64,000 nt of DNA from an uncultured Helicobacteraceae bacterium (GTDB lineage: Bacteria > Campylobacterota > Campylobacteria > Campylobacterales > Helicobacteraceae). Numbering within the stretch: position 1 is the stretch's first letter; each line of letters opens with the position of its first letter. Location: the NCBI GenBank assembly GCA_944323755.1, contig CALUTR010000002.1, positions 62,001 to 126,000 on the forward strand, given 5' to 3'. This document shows positions 45,393 through 53,738 of this stretch, in pieces. The notes beneath the pieces are model-generated. The model did not search any database, was not told the DNA's origin, and worked only from the letters and a program-made list of their open reading frames with translations. Position numbers and translations under genes: made by a program.

Positions 45393-46366
45393 TGGATTTT
45401 TTTAAACATAATAAAATTTATGATTTTGTCAAATATAGCACATATGGTTTGATTTTTTCTTTTATTTTGATTATTGGAATTATTGTTTTATTTCTTTCAA
45501 AAGGTGTGAATTTAGGTGTTGATTTTGCCGGTGGAAGTATCATTCAGCTTCAATATACTAATAAGGAAGCTCCAATTAGTCAAATTAGAGAAATTCTAAA
45601 TGATAGTCAGTATTTCAAAAATGCAAATATTACAGAATTTGGTTCTAAAAATGAAATAGTTATTAAATTTCCATTTGTGCAAAGTGATGCAAAAATAAAT
45701 ATAAGTGATGAAATAAAAAATACTCTACAAGCTACTGGTGATTTTGAGGTAAGAAGAGTTGATATGGTAGGACCAAAGGCAGGTAGTGAGCTTGCAAAAA
45801 AAGGGGTAATTGCTTTAATTCTTGCACTAGTTGCTATGATGATATATGTTTCATTTAGATATGAGTGGAGATTTGCATTAGCTGGTATTATTGCTTTAGT
45901 TCATGATGTTTTTATATCTGGTGCCGCGATATTAATATTTGATGTAGATTTGAGCCTTGATGTAATTGCTGCATTATTGACACTTATTGGGTATTCAATT
46001 AATGATACTATTATTATATTTGATAGGATTAGAGAACAGATGTTATTAAAGAAGTTTGATAATATAGAGTTTGTTATTAATGAAGCTGTTTCAAGGACAC
46101 TATCACGAACATTATTAACTTCTCTTACTGTGTTTTTTGTGATTTTCATATTATTTATTTTTGGTAGTGAGATTTTAAAAGGCTTTACACTTCCTATGCT
46201 TGTTGGTTCTGTTGTAGGGACATATAGTTCTATGTTTATAGCACCAAAACTAGCTGTATTATTTGGATTTGATATTAAAAAGTATTATGAAAAAGAAGTT
46301 AATAAGCAGCGTAAAAAACAAGAAAAAGATAGAATGCGGCAGATGTATGAGAAAGGTAGAATCTAA
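45392..46366 (+). CDS. secF: Protein translocase subunit SecF
   Basis: Partner of SecD. 324 residues, six helices: GVNLGVDFAGGSIIQLQY, VDMVGPKAGSELAKKG, FRYEWRFALAGIIALVHDV, LIGYSINDTIIIFDRIRE and SRTLSRTLLTSLTVFFV. Begins with GTG overlapping the secD stop. The basic C-terminal tail (KQRKKQEKDRMRQMYE) is typical of this order. Confidence 0.97.
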   Translation: MDFFKHNKIYDFVKYSTYGLIFSFILIIGIIVLFLSKGVNLGVDFAGGSIIQLQYTNKEAPISQIREILNDSQYFKNANITEFGSKNEIVIKFPFVQSDAKINISDEIKNTLQATGDFEVRRVDMVGPKAGSELAKKGVIALILALVAMMIYVSFRYEWRFALAGIIALVHDVFISGAAILIFDVDLSLDVIAALLTLIGYSINDTIIIFDRIREQMLLKKFDNIEFVINEAVSRTLSRTLLTSLTVFFVIFILFIFGSEILKGFTLPMLVGSVVGTYSSMFIAPKLAVLFGFDIKKYYEKEVNKQRKKQEKDRMRQMYEKGRI

Positions 46367-46377
46367 AAGGAGTTTTT

Positions 46378-46719
46378 ATGGATTGGGGTAGAATCTTATT
46401 TATTTTTTTTACATTAATGAGTTTAACTTCAACAATTGGATTTCTCTTTGATCCAAATATAGTGTTACTTTTTTTATCTGCAGCTATTAATTTTATTTCT
46501 ACAACGCTTAGAATTGGTACTAGAAAATTATTATCCTCTGAGTTGTTAGCTAGCTCTATTGTTGCAGATTTTCATTTAATACCCGCGTTTTTATGGTATC
46601 AAATACTAGGTGATTTAGATGTTGCTTATGCTTTGGCAGTTGGTGCTCTTGTTGCAAATTTATTTTCTATTTGTTTAATTTTAATTGAGAGTGCGAAAAT
46701 TAGAGATGCAGACTATTAA
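46378..46719 (+). CDS. Small membrane protein (DUF6394-like)
   Basis: 113 residues with about three hydrophobic helices (RILFIFFTLMSLTSTIGFLF, IVLLFLSAAINFI, DVAYALAVGALVANLFSICLI). Its place between secF and leuS is the same as in H. pylori, where a similar small membrane protein occurs. No function is known. AGGAG precedes the ATG. Confidence 0.75.
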   Translation: MDWGRILFIFFTLMSLTSTIGFLFDPNIVLLFLSAAINFISTTLRIGTRKLLSSELLASSIVADFHLIPAFLWYQILGDLDVAYALAVGALVANLFSICLILIESAKIRDADY

Positions 46720-46731
46720 TGAGGGGAGTTT

Positions 46732-49146
46732 ATGACATACAATCCGCGAGAAGTAGAGAAAAAATGGCAAAAAAAATGGCAAGATTCTAATGAATTTGAA
46801 CCAAAAAGTGATTTTAGTCTTCCAAAAAAATATATATTAAGTATGCTTCCATATCCAAGTGGAAGTTTGCATATGGGTCATGTAAGGAATTATTCAATAG
46901 GTGATGCTATTGCTAGGTATTATAGAAAAGCTGGTTTTAATGTCCTTCATCCAATAGGTTGGGATTCTTTTGGATTACCAGCGGAGAATGCAGCAATTAA
47001 ACATAATCTTCATCCAAAAACTTGGACTTATGAAAATATTGCAAATATGCAAGAATCACTAAAAAGTTTAGGATTTTCATTTTCTCAAACTAGAGAATTT
47101 TCTACTAGTGATCCAATTTATACAAAATGGGAGCAACAATTCTTCACTCAAATGTGGGATAAAGGGCTTGTGTATCGTAAAAAAGCTTATCTTAATTGGT
47201 GTCCAAACGATAATACTGTACTCGCAAATGAGCAGGTAATAGATGGCAAATGTTGGAGATGTGATACACCTGTTGTGCAAAAGGAAATGTATCAATATTA
47301 TTTAAAAATAACAGACTATGCAGATGAGTTATTAGAGGATTTAAATACTCTTCAAGATAAATGGCCAAATCAAGTGATAGCTATGCAAAAAAATTGGATT
47401 GGCAAATCTACCGGTCTTGAATTTAGTTTAAAATTGGAATCTTTGTTTGGTGATATTCATTCTTTGGAAGTATTTACCACGAGAGCAGATACAATCTATG
47501 GTGTAACATATTGTGCTATTGCTCCAGAGCATTCATTGGCTATGTATTTAATTAATAATAATCTTATAGATCAAACAAAAATAGATACAATTAAATCAAT
47601 GCAAAATATGATGTTTAAAGATAGGGTAAGCAGGGAAAAAGAAGGTGTTTCACTTGGAATTTATGCTATTCATCCACTAACAAATGAGAGATTAGAAATT
47701 TTTGTAGCAAATTTTGTATTAATGGATTATGGTAGTGGTGCTGTGATGTGTGTCCCTGCGCATGATGAGAGAGATTTTGAATTTGCAAAGAAATACAATC
47801 TACCTATAAAAAAAGTTATTAACAATGATAGTGATAGAGCATTTTGTGATGATGGTATTTTAATTAATAGTGATAAATTTAATGGATTATCTGGAGCTAA
47901 AGCAAGAGAGGCTATAATAGAGCATTTTTCAAGGCTTAATATTGGTAAAAAGGTGGTAAATTTTAAGTTAAAAGACTGGGGTATCTCAAGGCAACGATAT
48001 TGGGGAAGCCCTATACCGCTTATCCATTGTGAGGCTTGTGGGATAGTAAAAGAGGTGAATTTACCGGTTTTATTGCCAGATGATGTAAAATTTAATGGAG
48101 AGGGTAATCCGCTATTTTTGCATTCTAGTTGGAAATATACAAAATGCCCAAAATGCAATAAAGATGCAATACGAGAATGTGATACTATGGATACTTTTAT
48201 GGAATCTAGTTGGTATTTTTTACGCTATACAACTCCAAGAGATATGTGGGAAGATTCTGCATTTAGTGATAAAGATTTAAAATATTGGTTAAATGTTGAT
48301 GAATATATAGGCGGTATCGAGCACGCTATTTTGCATCTTTTGTATGCAAGATTTTTTACAAAAGTTCTTAGAGATCTTTCATATTTGAATATTGATGAAC
48401 CTTTTGAGAGATTATTAACTCAAGGTATGGTTCTTAAAAATGGTTTTAAGATGAGTAAATCAAAGGGTAATGTTGTTGATCCAAAGGAGATTATAGAGAC
48501 TTATGGTGCAGATACCGCAAGATTATTTATTTTGTTTGCAGCCCCTCCAGTAAAGGAATTAGAATGGAATGATAATGCACTTGAAGGCGCATATAGATTT
48601 ATTAATAAGATTTTTAGCAATGCTTCTAAGGTTAAAGAAAAAAACTTTAATAATTTAAAATTTGATCACCTTACAAAAGATGAGAAATACGCAAGAAAAA
48701 AAATATATAAAGCATTGTTGAAGTATGAATATACTTTTTCAAATAGTGAATATCCATTCAATACACTTATTGCATCTTGTATGGAGGCTTTTAATGCTTT
48801 ATGTGCTCAAGAAAATGAAGATGTATGGTATGAGGGGTATTATATTTTATTAAATATATTAGAGCCTATTATTCCACATACAAGTTTTGAGTTAAGTGAT
48901 AAACTATTTAATTGTGAGAATCTTTCTGTGTTGCGTGTTGATCATAGTGCATTACAAAGTGATACTATTAATATAGCAATTACAATTAATGGCAAGAAAC
49001 GCACCGAATTAGAAGTTGCTAATAATTTGTCAAAAGAAGAGGTATTAAATCTTGCAAAAGATAGAGTGCAAAAATGGCTAGATCAAAAAGAAATTATCAA
49101 AGAAATAGTAGTACCAAACAAGCTTGTAAATTTTGTAATTAAGTAG
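46732..49146 (+). CDS. leuS: Leucyl-tRNA synthetase
   Basis: Charges tRNA-Leu. 804 residues. HIGH region [15 protein letters not shown], zinc domain [23 protein letters not shown]1 editing domain ([27 protein letters not shown]), a second cysteine set ([22 protein letters not shown]), [12 protein letters not shown]. The anticodon domain and the C-terminal ubiquitin-like tail are complete. Followed after two bases by the lptE-like gene. Confidence 0.97.
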   Translation: MTYNPREVEKKWQKKWQDSNEFEPKSDFSLPKKYILSMLPYPSGSLHMGHVRNYSIGDAIARYYRKAGFNVLHPIGWDSFGLPAENAAIKHNLHPKTWTYENIANMQESLKSLGFSFSQTREFSTSDPIYTKWEQQFFTQMWDKGLVYRKKAYLNWCPNDNTVLANEQVIDGKCWRCDTPVVQKEMYQYYLKITDYADELLEDLNTLQDKWPNQVIAMQKNWIGKSTGLEFSLKLESLFGDIHSLEVFTTRADTIYGVTYCAIAPEHSLAMYLINNNLIDQTKIDTIKSMQNMMFKDRVSREKEGVSLGIYAIHPLTNERLEIFVANFVLMDYGSGAVMCVPAHDERDFEFAKKYNLPIKKVINNDSDRAFCDDGILINSDKFNGLSGAKAREAIIEHFSRLNIGKKVVNFKLKDWGISRQRYWGSPIPLIHCEACGIVKEVNLPVLLPDDVKFNGEGNPLFLHSSWKYTKCPKCNKDAIRECDTMDTFMESSWYFLRYTTPRDMWEDSAFSDKDLKYWLNVDEYIGGIEHAILHLLYARFFTKVLRDLSYLNIDEPFERLLTQGMVLKNGFKMSKSKGNVVDPKEIIETYGADTARLFILFAAPPVKELEWNDNALEGAYRFINKIFSNASKVKEKNFNNLKFDHLTKDEKYARKKIYKALLKYEYTFSNSEYPFNTLIASCMEAFNALCAQENEDVWYEGYYILLNILEPIIPHTSFELSDKLFNCENLSVLRVDHSALQSDTINIAITINGKKRTELEVANNLSKEEVLNLAKDRVQKWLDQKEIIKEIVVPNKLVNFVIK

Positions 49147-49148
49147 TA

Positions 49149-49646
49149 ATGATAAAAATAGTACTTACATTTTTACTTGGTGTATTTTTTTCATCTTGTG
49201 GTTATTATCCTGTGTCTTATTATAGTAAGCAGGCATTGGGTGAGAATATTTATGTTAAAGCTAATATCGCTTTATCTGATCCAGAGAATTCTATCATCGC
49301 AAAAGATGCATTACTTCAAGCAATAGCTACGAGATTGCACTCTAGTTTAAGCAATAAAGATGATGCCGATACTATTATTAATATGAATATGGATGATATT
49401 TCTATGTATTCAATTGCTGATGATGAAGATGGTTTTCCTAGATTTTATCGTATGCAAGTTAGGATTAGTTTCTCATATACTGATAAGAATGGCAATGAAA
49501 GGAACTATAATAATATTGGCATTTATGATTTTTCTGTTGAGGGTCAAGCAACGGTAACTGATGAAAAGAGATTTGAAGCAATTAATCAAGCATCGCTTCA
49601 AGCTATTGATAAATTTATAGCTCAAATTGCTTATAGTTGGAGATAA
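49149..49646 (+). CDS. lptE: LPS-assembly lipoprotein LptE
   Basis: Outer-membrane lipoprotein that plugs and assembles LptD for LPS export. Signal peptide with lipobox FFSSC, cysteine 17, then GYYPVSYYSKQALGENIYV. 165 residues with the alternating beta pattern of LptE and IIAKDALLQAIATRL. Located between leuS and folC as in H. pylori. Relevant because the glycan clusters in this window probably end up on LPS or other surface carriers. Confidence 0.82.
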   Translation: MIKIVLTFLLGVFFSSCGYYPVSYYSKQALGENIYVKANIALSDPENSIIAKDALLQAIATRLHSSLSNKDDADTIINMNMDDISMYSIADDEDGFPRFYRMQVRISFSYTDKNGNERNYNNIGIYDFSVEGQATVTDEKRFEAINQASLQAIDKFIAQIAYSWR

Positions 49647-49647
49647 A

Positions 49648-50445
49648 TTGACTGATCAAGATAAAATTAAGCAAGTTGTTAAAAATGCTTTTATATATAT
49701 GAAAGATAATAATTTAGATTTTTCACCAGAATCTTATTTGGAAGCATTTTGTAAACAAGCAAAATTATTTAATTTAAATAGTAATGAATGTAATTGGTAT
49801 AGCAGATGGAGTAATAAATTTGATTCTAATATCAAAAAAGAATTAAATAACTACCCAATAAAAAATAGAGATGATTTTATAAACACTTTATCATCAATTA
49901 TTAATAGTCAATCAAGTTTAAATAGCACCTATTGTATGAATGTTTTAGAAAAAGCATTAAAGGTGTTAAAAAATCAAAAAATAATCGATATTGATCCAAA
50001 ACTACCATTAGAATCTATAGATAAAAAATTAACAGATTTGCTTATAAGTAATTCTAATCATTTATTTAATCTTATGCATTCCACTGGGTTGCTTACAAAA
50101 AATGATATATCATCAAAAGCACATTTAATTGATGGCTATGCGCTTATATGTGATATTTGCTGTTTTGATTCCATAAAAGAGCAATTTGGTTTGGAGGCGT
50201 TGGAAAAATTATTTAATGCTTTCTATAGAATCCTATTAAATAGCGTTGATTCAAGTGCAAGTATAGGTGTATATGAAGATTCTTCTATTGTTATTTTGCT
50301 TCCAAAATGTAGTATTGAAATGGCAACAAAGTATTCAAAAGATATAGAGCAAGCCATTAAAAATAGTAAATTTATATATGAAAATAGAGATATAGATATA
50401 GAAATTCATTTAGATTTGCTTCCTATAAAAGATTTAAAATTATGA
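49648..50445 (+). CDS. Degenerate GGDEF-like protein
   Basis: 265 residues, cytoplasmic. The C-terminal half (about 160-265) looks like the fold of GGDEF domains: GYALICDICCFDSIKEQFG in place of the usual D-x-D-x-F-K-x-x-N-D-x-x-G, then ALEKLFNAFYRILL, SIGVYEDSSIVILLPKCS. No GGDEF active-site sequence is present, so cyclase activity is unlikely. The N-terminal half is helical and unassigned. TTG 49648 follows GGAG and overlaps the lptE end closely; the stop overlaps folC as ATGA. Confidence 0.6.
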   Translation: MTDQDKIKQVVKNAFIYMKDNNLDFSPESYLEAFCKQAKLFNLNSNECNWYSRWSNKFDSNIKKELNNYPIKNRDDFINTLSSIINSQSSLNSTYCMNVLEKALKVLKNQKIIDIDPKLPLESIDKKLTDLLISNSNHLFNLMHSTGLLTKNDISSKAHLIDGYALICDICCFDSIKEQFGLEALEKLFNAFYRILLNSVDSSASIGVYEDSSIVILLPKCSIEMATKYSKDIEQAIKNSKFIYENRDIDIEIHLDLLPIKDLKL

Positions 50446-51572
50446 ATGAACTAGATCGGTATTTATTGTTAAAGGGTCAGGAATACCAGAAATTCGATCC
50501 AAATAGAGCAAAAAATATATATGCACAATTAAAAACAAAATTAAAACATACCCCATATACGATTCAAGTTATTGGCACAAATGGTAAGGGAACTTCAGGC
50601 AGATTTTTAAGCCTTGCGTTATTGCAAAAAGGATTTAGAGTTTTACATTTTACAAGTCCGCATATTTTTAGATTTAATGAGCGTTTTTATAAAAATGGAA
50701 GTATTATAAGCGATGATGAGCTTTTAATCGCACATAGATATTTGATGAAATTTGATTTTATAAAAGAAGCTAGTTATTTTGAGTATGCAACTTTTTTAGC
50801 ATTGCATTTGGCTTTTGATGTTGATTATTTGATATTAGAGGCTGGTGTTGGCGGTGAGTATGATTCTACAAGTGTGTTAGATAGGGATTTACATTTATTT
50901 ACACTTATTGATTATGATCATCAAGATATGTTGGGTGATAATATAAATGATATAGCAACAACAAAATTGAATGCAATGACAAATATCGCAATACTTGGGA
51001 TACAAAAGCATGATATTATAAAAGATATAGCTACATCTATTGCGTTATCAAAGGATGTAAAATTATATATTTTAGATTCTATATCTAATGATGCCATGAA
51101 TTATGTCAAAAAACATAATATGGCAAATTTTCTAGCAGAAAATTTATCATTAGCATTAAAAGTATTAGAGTTTCTTGGTGTTGAATTTGATGTAAAATGT
51201 ATGCCAAAACTTGACTTAATTGGTCGTTTCCAAAAAATTGCAGATAATATTATCATTGATGTTGGGCATAATCAATCTGCAGCACTTGCTATAAAGGAAA
51301 ATCTAAAAAATAAAAAAGTTACTCTAGTGTATAATAGCTATATTCAAAAAGATATTAAGAAAATTTTAAAAATACTAAAAGAAAATATTGTAATGCTTGA
51401 AATAATGGAAATTATAGATAATTCTAGAGTGATAGATAAAATGAAATTAATTGAAATTTTAGATGAATTAGAGATTCCATATAGTGATTTTAAGCATATT
51501 GATAATACGAAAGATTACCTTGTATTTGGCTCATTTAGCGTGGTTGAGAAGTTCATGAGAGAAGTTTTATGA
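50442..51572 (+). CDS. folC: Folylpolyglutamate/dihydrofolate synthase
   Basis: Adds glutamate to folates. Mur-ligase-type ATPase with IQVIGTNGKGTSGRFLSLAL (P-loop), FTSPHIFRFNERF, LEAGVGGEYDSTSVL and DVGHNQSAALAI. 376 residues. Both ends overlap the neighbours by four bases (ATGA), a tightly coupled operon. Confidence 0.94.
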   Translation: MNELDRYLLLKGQEYQKFDPNRAKNIYAQLKTKLKHTPYTIQVIGTNGKGTSGRFLSLALLQKGFRVLHFTSPHIFRFNERFYKNGSIISDDELLIAHRYLMKFDFIKEASYFEYATFLALHLAFDVDYLILEAGVGGEYDSTSVLDRDLHLFTLIDYDHQDMLGDNINDIATTKLNAMTNIAILGIQKHDIIKDIATSIALSKDVKLYILDSISNDAMNYVKKHNMANFLAENLSLALKVLEFLGVEFDVKCMPKLDLIGRFQKIADNIIIDVGHNQSAALAIKENLKNKKVTLVYNSYIQKDIKKILKILKENIVMLEIMEIIDNSRVIDKMKLIEILDELEIPYSDFKHIDNTKDYLVFGSFSVVEKFMREVL

Positions 51573-52471
51573 AAAGTGGTAATATAAGAGATAAATTTAT
51601 TATTTCTATTGTTGATAATAATGGTGTAAAGCAATTTAGTATTCATAGACTTGTAAAAAGATTTATTTTTTATTTTGTGATTTTTTTTGTGATTTCTTCT
51701 ATTATTGTATTTTTTACTATTAAATTTTTAGCAAACGAATTAAAAGAAATGAAAGCGGAGAAGAATCTAATTTTAGATAAATATATTCATATATACGATA
51801 AAAATGAAAATATAAAACAGCAAGTTGAAATTAGTCAATATAAACTTGATGAAATAAATAGAAGAATATTTGAATTAGAAGATATTATTAGTATGAAAGA
51901 TTCTGTTGTAAATAATGATAATGTAGCAGAGTATGATATTTCATCTTTAAGCGAATCTAAAAAGCATACTATATTACAATTGCTCCCGAATTCTTTACCA
52001 TTTTATAGTGATGATTTTTCTACATCATCACTGAAGTCTGGCTTGATATTTGATATCCCAAAAGAAACGCCAATATATGCCACTGCTGATGGAATAGTGG
52101 ATTTAACAAGAGATAACTATACAAAAGGTATTGGGAAATTTGTCAAAATTGTCCATTCATTTGGTTTTACATCAATATATGGTTATTTATCAAAAGTTAA
52201 TGTAAAACGGGGTGATATCGCAAGAAAAGGTCAGTTGATAGGCTATGCAGGCATTCCAAATGCTAAAAATCTTTATTATGATATTAGATTTTTAGGTAGC
52301 GAAGTTGATGTGGAAAGATTTGCGTATTGGAATATAGATAATTTTGCAAGTGTTATAAATCAAGATAGTATTGTAAATTGGGATAGTTTATTATGGACTT
52401 TTGATGATATTATAAAAATTAATGATCATAAAATATTTTCAGAACAATTTACATCATTGGATAAGCAATGA
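51569..52471 (+). CDS. csd2: M23 family pseudo-peptidase, Csd2-like
   Basis: Cell-shape protein. N-terminal membrane helix (FIFYFVIFFVISSIIVFF), a coiled coil (about 50-110) and a LytM/M23 fold at the C-terminus. The catalytic residues are lost: the first zinc-ligand motif is replaced by GLIFDIPKETPIYATADG and the HxH by LYYDIRFLGS, so it should not cleave peptidoglycan. In H. pylori Csd2 is likewise an inactive partner of Csd1 and stabilises the complex. 300 residues. Confidence 0.85.
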   Translation: MKSGNIRDKFIISIVDNNGVKQFSIHRLVKRFIFYFVIFFVISSIIVFFTIKFLANELKEMKAEKNLILDKYIHIYDKNENIKQQVEISQYKLDEINRRIFELEDIISMKDSVVNNDNVAEYDISSLSESKKHTILQLLPNSLPFYSDDFSTSSLKSGLIFDIPKETPIYATADGIVDLTRDNYTKGIGKFVKIVHSFGFTSIYGYLSKVNVKRGDIARKGQLIGYAGIPNAKNLYYDIRFLGSEVDVERFAYWNIDNFASVINQDSIVNWDSLLWTFDDIIKINDHKIFSEQFTSLDKQ

Positions 52472-53412
52472 ACAATGATAATAGATTGATACTTATGATT
52501 TCAAGTCCATATGGGGCTAGATATTACAATGTTAGTTTGATTTTTAAACACATTATCATTTATTTTTTTACTTTTATTGGATCTATTATATTTTTTATTT
52601 TTATTGTTTTGCATACATTGGCATCAGAAATAGATGATATTGAAAATAAATATAAATATATACAAGATTCATATCAAGCATTATTAGATAAAAATTTAAG
52701 CCTATCAAAGCAAATATCTGTAAAACAAGAAGAAGCATTGCTTGTTACAGATAAGATCGAGGATTTAGAAGGTGTTATTGGTGTTAGTGAGGAAAATTCT
52801 AATTATGGGTTGCAAAGTAGAGTAGAAGCTGCTAGTATTACAGGGTTGCAAAAGATGTTTATTATGAAATTCGTTCCAAATGGCTCTCCATTAGAGAGTT
52901 ATAGGAGGGTTTCATCAGGATATGGTTACAGGATTCACCCATTAAATAATTCAAGGGAATTTCATACAGGGATTGATTTTTCATCAAGTTTAGATACTCC
53001 GGTATATGCCACAGCAGATGGTGTTGTAGATTTTGCAAAAGATGGTTGGAATGGAGGATATGGCACACTTGTAAAAATAGATCATTCTTTTGGATTTAAG
53101 ACATATTTTGCACATTTGCAATCTTTTGTCGTTAAAAGAGGTGATTTTGTTAAAAAGGGGCAATTAATTGCATATGTAGGCAACACAGGAGTTAGCACGG
53201 GAGCTCATTTACACTATGAAGTAAGATTTTTGGGGCAGCATATTAATCCTAAAAATTTTATGGATTGGAATATGAGTAATTTTGATAAAATTTTTGATAA
53301 GGAGAAAAATGTAGCATGGCAATCTTTACTAACGACAATAAACAATTTGATGCAGCAAATACCAACGGAGCAACGATTATCGCAGCTAGAACAAAATTTA
53401 AAGGAGAATTAA
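52468..53412 (+). CDS. csd1: M23 peptidoglycan endopeptidase, Csd1-like
   Basis: Cell-shape D,D-endopeptidase that trims peptide crosslinks. N-terminal membrane helix, coiled coil (about 55-95), then an intact LytM domain: FHTGIDFSSSLDTPVYATADG (zinc ligands H and D) and GAHLHYEVRFLGQHINP (HxH). 314 residues. It overlaps csd2 by four bases (ATGA). The last ~97 bases also encode the beginning of ccmA in another frame. Membrane-anchored in the periplasm. Confidence 0.92.
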   Translation: MNNDNRLILMISSPYGARYYNVSLIFKHIIIYFFTFIGSIIFFIFIVLHTLASEIDDIENKYKYIQDSYQALLDKNLSLSKQISVKQEEALLVTDKIEDLEGVIGVSEENSNYGLQSRVEAASITGLQKMFIMKFVPNGSPLESYRRVSSGYGYRIHPLNNSREFHTGIDFSSSLDTPVYATADGVVDFAKDGWNGGYGTLVKIDHSFGFKTYFAHLQSFVVKRGDFVKKGQLIAYVGNTGVSTGAHLHYEVRFLGQHINPKNFMDWNMSNFDKIFDKEKNVAWQSLLTTINNLMQQIPTEQRLSQLEQNLKEN

Positions 53413-53729
53413 ATATCGAGTGTCATATTCATATTGATGGTGAGTTTGAGGGTAATATTAATTCTAAAAATACCATTTTAATAGGAAAATCAGGTATTGT
53501 AAAAGGTGATATAGTGGCACAAAGGGTTATTGTAAGTGGTGGCTTTTCAGGGAGTGTAGATTCTGAATGTGTAGAGATTATGCCAAATGGTAAGATTGAA
53601 GGAACTATTATTTGCAATGAGTTATATATAGAAAAAAAGGGTATTTTTATAGGGGAAAGCAAGATTAAAAAAACACAAGATGTAAATAAAATAGAACAAT
53701 CAAATAATCTAGAAACTAAAGATCTATAA
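53316..53729 (+). CDS. ccmA: Bactofilin CcmA
   Basis: Cytoskeletal bactofilin that sets helical shape together with Csd1/Csd2. 137 residues with a beta-helix core (TKFKGELNIECHIHIDGEFEG, ILIGKSGIVKGDIVAQ, EIMPNGKIEGTIICNELYIE) and charged ends. The start MAIFTNDNK matches the H. pylori protein, and AGGAG precedes the ATG, so translation begins 97 bases before the csd1 stop and the two genes share DNA in different frames. Confidence 0.93.
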   Translation: MAIFTNDNKQFDAANTNGATIIAARTKFKGELNIECHIHIDGEFEGNINSKNTILIGKSGIVKGDIVAQRVIVSGGFSGSVDSECVEIMPNGKIEGTIICNELYIEKKGIFIGESKIKKTQDVNKIEQSNNLETKDL

Positions 53730-53738
53730 AGGCATTAT

